Below are positions 13,977 through 17,180 of a stretch of 17,180 bases of DNA, piece by piece. The number at the start of each line of letters is the position of its first letter. The stretch's first letter is position 1. The notes under the pieces were generated by a model. The model saw only the letters and a program-made list of their open reading frames with translations. It had not been told where the DNA came from and made no database searches. The stretch lies in assembly GCA_024681875.1 (NCBI GenBank), contig JAILAA010000037.1, positions 1 to 17,180 of the forward strand. Direction: 5' to 3'. The translations under genes and the position numbers were made by a program. The stretch is from Prevotella sp. GTDB lineage: Bacteria > Bacteroidota > Bacteroidia > Bacteroidales > Bacteroidaceae.

Positions 13977-14310
13977 ATGGCAAACATTAAACGAATTGAA
14001 CAGCGATAGTAATAGAGACAGGCAACGAAATATGGACAAGAGGACAGCGGGACGGATTCCCGTTTTGGAGTAAACAATAACAATAGAATCAGAAAAGAAA
14101 CGTTATAGAAATATGGTTAACTTTGCGAACGAAATATGACGAATAAAGAAATAAGGTTACAATAAATGGGCTGACGGAAGAACTGAAAGATGCTGTGAAG
14201 ACAAAAAAAAGCAATGTTCAGAGCCAGAGTTGGGACTGACCTACGATAAAGTCCTCATTGTTGATTCAGAGACTCCCATCACGCGAGAAGAATACGAAAA
14301 GGAGCAATAA
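13977..14310 (+). pseudogene. Decayed small gene of unknown family
   Basis: A promoter-proximal ATG (13977) begins MANIKRIEQR and stops at 14009. In another frame, 14000-14080 reads 'TAIVIETGNEIWTRGQRDGF' and ends PFWSKQ-stop. The same frame reopens at 14147 with 'INGLTEELKDAVKTKK', then hits an A8 run (14203-14210). After a one-base shift there, the reading continues as 'LGLTYDKVLIVDSETPITRE' to the stop at 14308. Joined, the pieces would make a protein of roughly 110 residues, so at least two frameshifts and a stop separate the parts. The last 22 or so codons are repeated at 15510. The family is not recognised. The alternative is a set of unrelated short peptides, but the shared tail argues for a once-functional gene. 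Confidence 0.55.
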
Positions 14311-14337
14311 TCAATCATTAAGTGTCGTTTGAAGAAT

Positions 14338-15486
14338 ATGAACGCAGAGAATAAAAGCATACTGACAGCAGAATTAAAACAAGCTGTTCAAACTATCAAA
14401 GGGGCTATTCTACAGAGCCAGTCGCGTGCTGCAAGAATGATTAGCGGTACGCAACTATCACTGTATTTTGGTGTAGGACTTTATGTTTCAGCAAACTCTC
14501 GTAAAGGAACATGGGGTACAGGAGCCATCAAGGAAATCAGTGAACAACTGCGAAGAGAACTGCCAGGCTTGCGAGGATTCTCAGAAGAAAGCATCAAAAA
14601 GATGCGTATGTTTGCAGAGTTTTGGTCACAATACCTAAATCGCTCGCCAATGGCGACCGAATTGACATTGGACAGCGCAAGAGAGTCCATAACACATGAT
14701 TATTTCTCGTTGACAAAATGGTCGCCGATGGCGACCGAAATCAATCGTGAAGAGTTTCTTGGTATCAGTTTCTCGCACCACATGGAGATTTTGCATAAGA
14801 CAAAGGACATACACGAGGTGCTGTATTGCATACATGAGGCGGTGGTGCATCAGTGGGACAAATATACACTCAGAGATGTGCTCAAAGCAGGTATTCCAAA
14901 GCCCGACCACACGGCTCCTAACAATTTTCCGCAGACAATGAGTTCAACAAGACAGGCGATGAAAGCCATCCGCATGTTCAAGGACGAATATCTGCTTGAC
15001 TATATCAATGTGGAGGACATTGATGCCCAAGAGAAGGATGTGGATGAGCGATTGGTGGAACAACGTATTATCCACAACATCAAACGCTTTATTATGACGC
15101 TTGGACGAGATTTCACTTTTGTAGGGAATCAGTATCATCTGGAAATCTATGATGAAGAGATGTGGAGCGACCTACTGTTCTTTAACCGCGAACTGAACGC
15201 ATTGGTGGCGATAGAATTGAAGGTAGGCAAGTTCAAACCAGCATATCTCGGTCAACTATACGCCTATCTTCAGGTATTGGATGACAAAGTGCGCAAACCC
15301 CATGAGAACCCAAGTATCGGCATAGTGCTCTGCAAAAGCGCCAATCAGGCCTATGCCGAATATGCTGTAAGAGACTACAACAAGCCGATGGGTGTTTCAA
15401 CTTACAAGACATTTTCGGACATGCCAAAGGAGATGCAGGACACGCTTCCTGATATCGAGGAACTGAAGAAATTGATGGATGAATAG
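14338..15486 (+). CDS. YhcG/DUF1016-family PD-(D/E)XK nuclease
   Basis: This 382-residue protein matches the YhcG (DUF1016) plan. The N-terminal domain carries 'QLSLYFGVGLYVS' and 'LPGLRGFSEESIKKMRMFAE'. A middle segment has 'ISFSHHMEIL', and the C-terminal nuclease domain runs from about residue 235. The catalytic pattern is visible as Asp278 (WSDLLFFNR) and Glu293-x-Lys295 (AIELKVGKFKP), followed by QLYAYLQ, so the active site looks intact. I chose the ATG at 14338 over an in-frame TTG at 14329. Members of this family are predicted DNases often found beside type I restriction genes or in mobile regions; the biological role is not settled. Here it lies between two copies of one gene tail (14230-14310 and 15510-15593), suggesting arrival by recombination. 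The region is more A+T-rich than the sus genes. Confidence 0.9.
   Translation: MNAENKSILTAELKQAVQTIKGAILQSQSRAARMISGTQLSLYFGVGLYVSANSRKGTWGTGAIKEISEQLRRELPGLRGFSEESIKKMRMFAEFWSQYLNRSPMATELTLDSARESITHDYFSLTKWSPMATEINREEFLGISFSHHMEILHKTKDIHEVLYCIHEAVVHQWDKYTLRDVLKAGIPKPDHTAPNNFPQTMSSTRQAMKAIRMFKDEYLLDYINVEDIDAQEKDVDERLVEQRIIHNIKRFIMTLGRDFTFVGNQYHLEIYDEEMWSDLLFFNRELNALVAIELKVGKFKPAYLGQLYAYLQVLDDKVRKPHENPSIGIVLCKSANQAYAEYAVRDYNKPMGVSTYKTFSDMPKEMQDTLPDIEELKKLMDE
14644..14739 (+). repeat. Internal duplication in the nuclease gene
   Basis: TCGCCAATGGCGACCGAA (14644-14661) recurs with one change at 14722-14739, exactly 78 bp (26 codons) later and in frame, so the protein reads SPMATE twice. It falls in the variable linker between the N-terminal and nuclease domains and may reflect a short tandem duplication that has since diverged. 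Confidence 0.7.
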
Positions 15487-15509
15487 TCCTCCTCGTCTAC
15501 CGTCTCTAA

Positions 15510-15593
15510 GGCCTGACCTATGATGAAGTCCTCATCGTGGATCCAGAGACGCCAATAACAAGAGAAGAATACGAATCATCTAATAACAATTGA
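15510..15593 (+). pseudogene. Second copy of the decayed gene's 3' tail
   Basis: GGC at 15510 begins an open stretch reading GLTYDEVLIVDPETPITREE, then YESSNNN-stop. It matches the tail at 14233-14298 at 55 of 66 bases and 20 of 22 residues; nine of the eleven base differences are silent. An in-frame TAA (15507-15509) directly precedes it and there is no start codon, so only a gene end remains, 23 bp after the nuclease stop. The excess of silent changes shows both tails diverged while still coding for protein, before each lost its front part. The next gene's start codon follows at once. Confidence 0.75.
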
Positions 15594-15595
15594 AT

Positions 15596-16237
15596 ATGTC
15601 ACGACTCGGCGATTTATATAAGGCAATGGAAACATTGCGAAAAGAAGGTCTCTCACTGAATGAAGATTTGGAGAGACAGGTAAGCGAACTGGAAGAAAAC
15701 ATTATCAAGAAAGAGATTCTTCCTGTAGTCACAGAAACCATTGAACCTGCCCTAAAACAGGTACAGCGTGAATTGGTTCTGGTGGTTGACTATCACCCAG
15801 GTCTGCCAATTAGTGTATCGTTGTCGCGTAAGACAAACATCACAGAACTGATAGATGCCAAGCGGTTGGAGGCTGATCCAGAAGTGGAGCATAAGGAATT
15901 TGGCCCGAGGAAAAACAAGAGGACACAGATTGCCTCAAAGACAGGTCTGTGCATCCGAAGAAAAGACGGATCAATTCTTCAAGAACACGATGCTGCTACT
16001 ACGTTTACTGCTGCTATCATGGAAGCTGGATTGATGAGGGTACGCGAACTGGATGTCAAGTTTTGCCGTATTAATGTTGTTTCTACCACAAAGGATAAAA
16101 AATATGGTCATGCTCAGCGCGAAGCAGCGCCAGGGCTATATGTCCTAACTCATAGTAGTACCAAGGATAAAAAGAAGATTCTGGACAAAATCAACACATC
16201 CCTCAAAATGGGCTGGAAGGTTGAGATCGTAAAATAA
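15596..16237 (+). CDS. Small conserved-looking protein with N-terminal coiled coil, function unknown
   Basis: This is a 213-residue protein. Residues 1-55 (MSRLGDLYKAMETLRKEG, then alternating charged and Leu/Val residues to 'EPALKQVQRELVLVV') look like a helical, probably coiled-coil segment. A middle part is basic (FGPRKNKRTQ), and the C-terminal half (about 120-213) is a mixed alpha/beta domain with 'TTFTAAIMEAGLMRVREL' and 'YVLTHSSTKDKKKILDKI'. No catalytic motif, signal peptide or membrane segment is seen. I chose the ATG at 15596; an in-frame TTG at 15590 is less likely. It lies 109 bp after the nuclease gene and 48 bp before the DUF2971 gene. The lysine-rich C-terminus would suit nucleic-acid binding, but that is a guess. 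I have the impression that similar proteins accompany restriction or defence genes in Bacteroidales; this needs a database search. Confidence 0.82.
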   Translation: MSRLGDLYKAMETLRKEGLSLNEDLERQVSELEENIIKKEILPVVTETIEPALKQVQRELVLVVDYHPGLPISVSLSRKTNITELIDAKRLEADPEVEHKEFGPRKNKRTQIASKTGLCIRRKDGSILQEHDAATTFTAAIMEAGLMRVRELDVKFCRINVVSTTKDKKYGHAQREAAPGLYVLTHSSTKDKKKILDKINTSLKMGWKVEIVK

Positions 16238-16285
16238 TGCCTTAATTAAAATAATAAATGTACGAGACAGTATTCCCAAATTATA

Positions 16286-17053
16286 ATGAGAATTTATCAA
16301 TATACAAATATAGAGGCTTTGGCATATATCCTAAAGAATAGGACAATAAGATTCAATCGACTTGATAAGGTTGATGATATAGAAGAGGGAAATGCCGAGT
16401 CGTTAGGTGTTAAGTTCTGCAAGTATGTTTTCGTGTCTTGTTGGACAGAAGTCGAAGAAGAAAGTATTCCACTTTGGAAAATGTATGGTGGCGACAAAGG
16501 AGGGGTAAGAATCGGTTTGGAACAAAAGATGTTTAAAGAATATCCTGTGTCTAATCTTGAGCTTGGATGGGGACAGCCACAGGGATATATCTTGTCAAAG
16601 ATTCCTCCCGAAGATATGGTAAACCCAAACTTCTTTATACTGCCAATAATGAACTATGAGAATGACTTGTTCTATCGGCACATCAAATATGTAGACGATG
16701 TCTTTTCGTATACAAAAGATGCTATAAAGATTTCTAATGTTAAAGGTGATAGAGGAAATGTTCAAATGGAAATGAAGCCTTTTGGATATTATAAGCATAA
16801 AAGATGGGAGTTTCAGAACGAATCGAGGTTTGTTTTGTATGCATTTCCTTATAATCCTTTAATAGAAGGCGGGAATCCGGAAATCTCGTCAATAGCGATT
16901 CACAGTTATTTGAGTAATAAGCCTCTTCCTTTTGAGGACTATTATATGCACCTAAATGATGAGGCTTTTGATAATCTGGAGATAACATTAAGTCCTTCAG
17001 CAACAGATGCACAAAGAATAATTGTGGAATGCCTAAAAGCAATACTTAGTTAA
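16286..17053 (+). CDS. DUF2971-family protein
   Basis: This 255-residue protein matches the DUF2971 pattern. It opens with 'YQYTNIEALAYILKNRTIRF', then RLDKVDDIEEG in the place of the family's 'ndp.E' segment. Next come 'VFVSCWTEVEEESIPLWKMY' and GGVRIGL, corresponding to the family's 'S(c/f)s...mW..Ya....G(v/l)ri' core. Later, 'YYKHKRWEFQNESRFVLYA' matches the conserved 'K...W..E.E.R' helix. The biochemical function of DUF2971 is not established. No signal peptide or membrane helix is present, so it should be cytoplasmic. It is the most A+T-rich gene of the window and the last of three co-directional genes in the accessory region, 48 bp after the previous stop. No terminator is seen after it. 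Confidence 0.82.
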   Translation: MRIYQYTNIEALAYILKNRTIRFNRLDKVDDIEEGNAESLGVKFCKYVFVSCWTEVEEESIPLWKMYGGDKGGVRIGLEQKMFKEYPVSNLELGWGQPQGYILSKIPPEDMVNPNFFILPIMNYENDLFYRHIKYVDDVFSYTKDAIKISNVKGDRGNVQMEMKPFGYYKHKRWEFQNESRFVLYAFPYNPLIEGGNPEISSIAIHSYLSNKPLPFEDYYMHLNDEAFDNLEITLSPSATDAQRIIVECLKAILS

Positions 17054-17180
17054 TTATACATTTAATCGTTTGAAAATCAATGAGTTACATTAACAATATA
17101 TAACTAATAAAATTTGGCCAAGTACCTGATTTTCAGTAACTTAGCAGTCTCTTACCACTACTAAGGAATGAAAGAAATAT
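17054..17180. other. A+T-rich flank with a 9-bp inverted repeat
   Basis: No gene is seen. TGAAAATCA (17071-17079) and TGATTTTCA (17127-17135) form an inverted pair 47 bp apart, and 17069-17080 also matches the inverse of 13825-13835. No T-run follows, so it does not look like a terminator. It may be an element end or chance; the window stops too soon to tell. Confidence 0.35.

Noticed and set aside
13825..17080. TTGATTTTCAA and its inverse TTGAAAATCAA as termini of one mobile element
   Set aside because: Only 11 bp of A+T-rich sequence match, there is no transposase or integrase between them and no target duplication; kept only as a note under the flanking segments.

Overview
The window looks like a Bacteroidales chromosome, most likely Prevotella or a close relative. 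The reasons are a SusC/SusD/SusE/SusF gene set, TAnnTTTG-type -7 boxes, lipoprotein signals in the Sus genes, and an amylase ending in a 'YDLQGR...SGLYIVNGKKI' tail of the kind common in that group. The genus is an inference; no rRNA or marker gene is present.

Region 1 (1-9163) is a starch or malto-oligosaccharide utilisation locus. A LacI-family regulator (225-1235, minus) is divergent from a four-gene operon: susC-like TonB-dependent transporter (1506-4532), susD-like glycan-binding lipoprotein (4563-6167), susE-like lipoprotein (6178-7434) and susF-like lipoprotein with four starch-binding-type modules (7438-9108). A strong rho-independent terminator closes the operon at 9131-9163.

Region 2 (9164-9992) is gene-free and holds three unrelated repeat elements side by side: a mirror-symmetric nest of palindromes (9207-9393), a 21-bp-period palindrome array (9468-9595), and a GC-rich element with 24-bp terminal inverted repeats (9652-9805). 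It ends in a second LacI-type operator and a promoter for a secreted GH13 alpha-amylase with a C-terminal CBM26-like module (9993-11744).

The two operators share the core GCAAACGTTTGC. Each lies with its centre exactly 62.5 bp upstream of the first base of a TAnnTTTG box, one for susC and one for the amylase. The first also lies 61.5 bp from the -7 box of the divergent lacI gene. This points to one regulator coordinating capture and uptake (susCDEF), extracellular cleavage (amylase) and its own synthesis.

Region 3 (11731-13738, minus) holds two overlapping glycosyltransferase genes (GT4 then GT2) behind a recognisable promoter. They probably work in cell-surface glycan synthesis.

Region 4 (about 13825-17180) is visibly more A+T-rich and accessory in character. 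It has a decayed small gene with its promoter, a YhcG/DUF1016 PD-(D/E)XK nuclease, a second copy of the decayed gene's 3' tail, a small coiled-coil-starting protein of unknown function, and a DUF2971 protein. The nuclease lies exactly between the two copies of the tail. This is the best candidate in the window for a little-described (possibly defence-related) cassette, but its function cannot be read from sequence alone.
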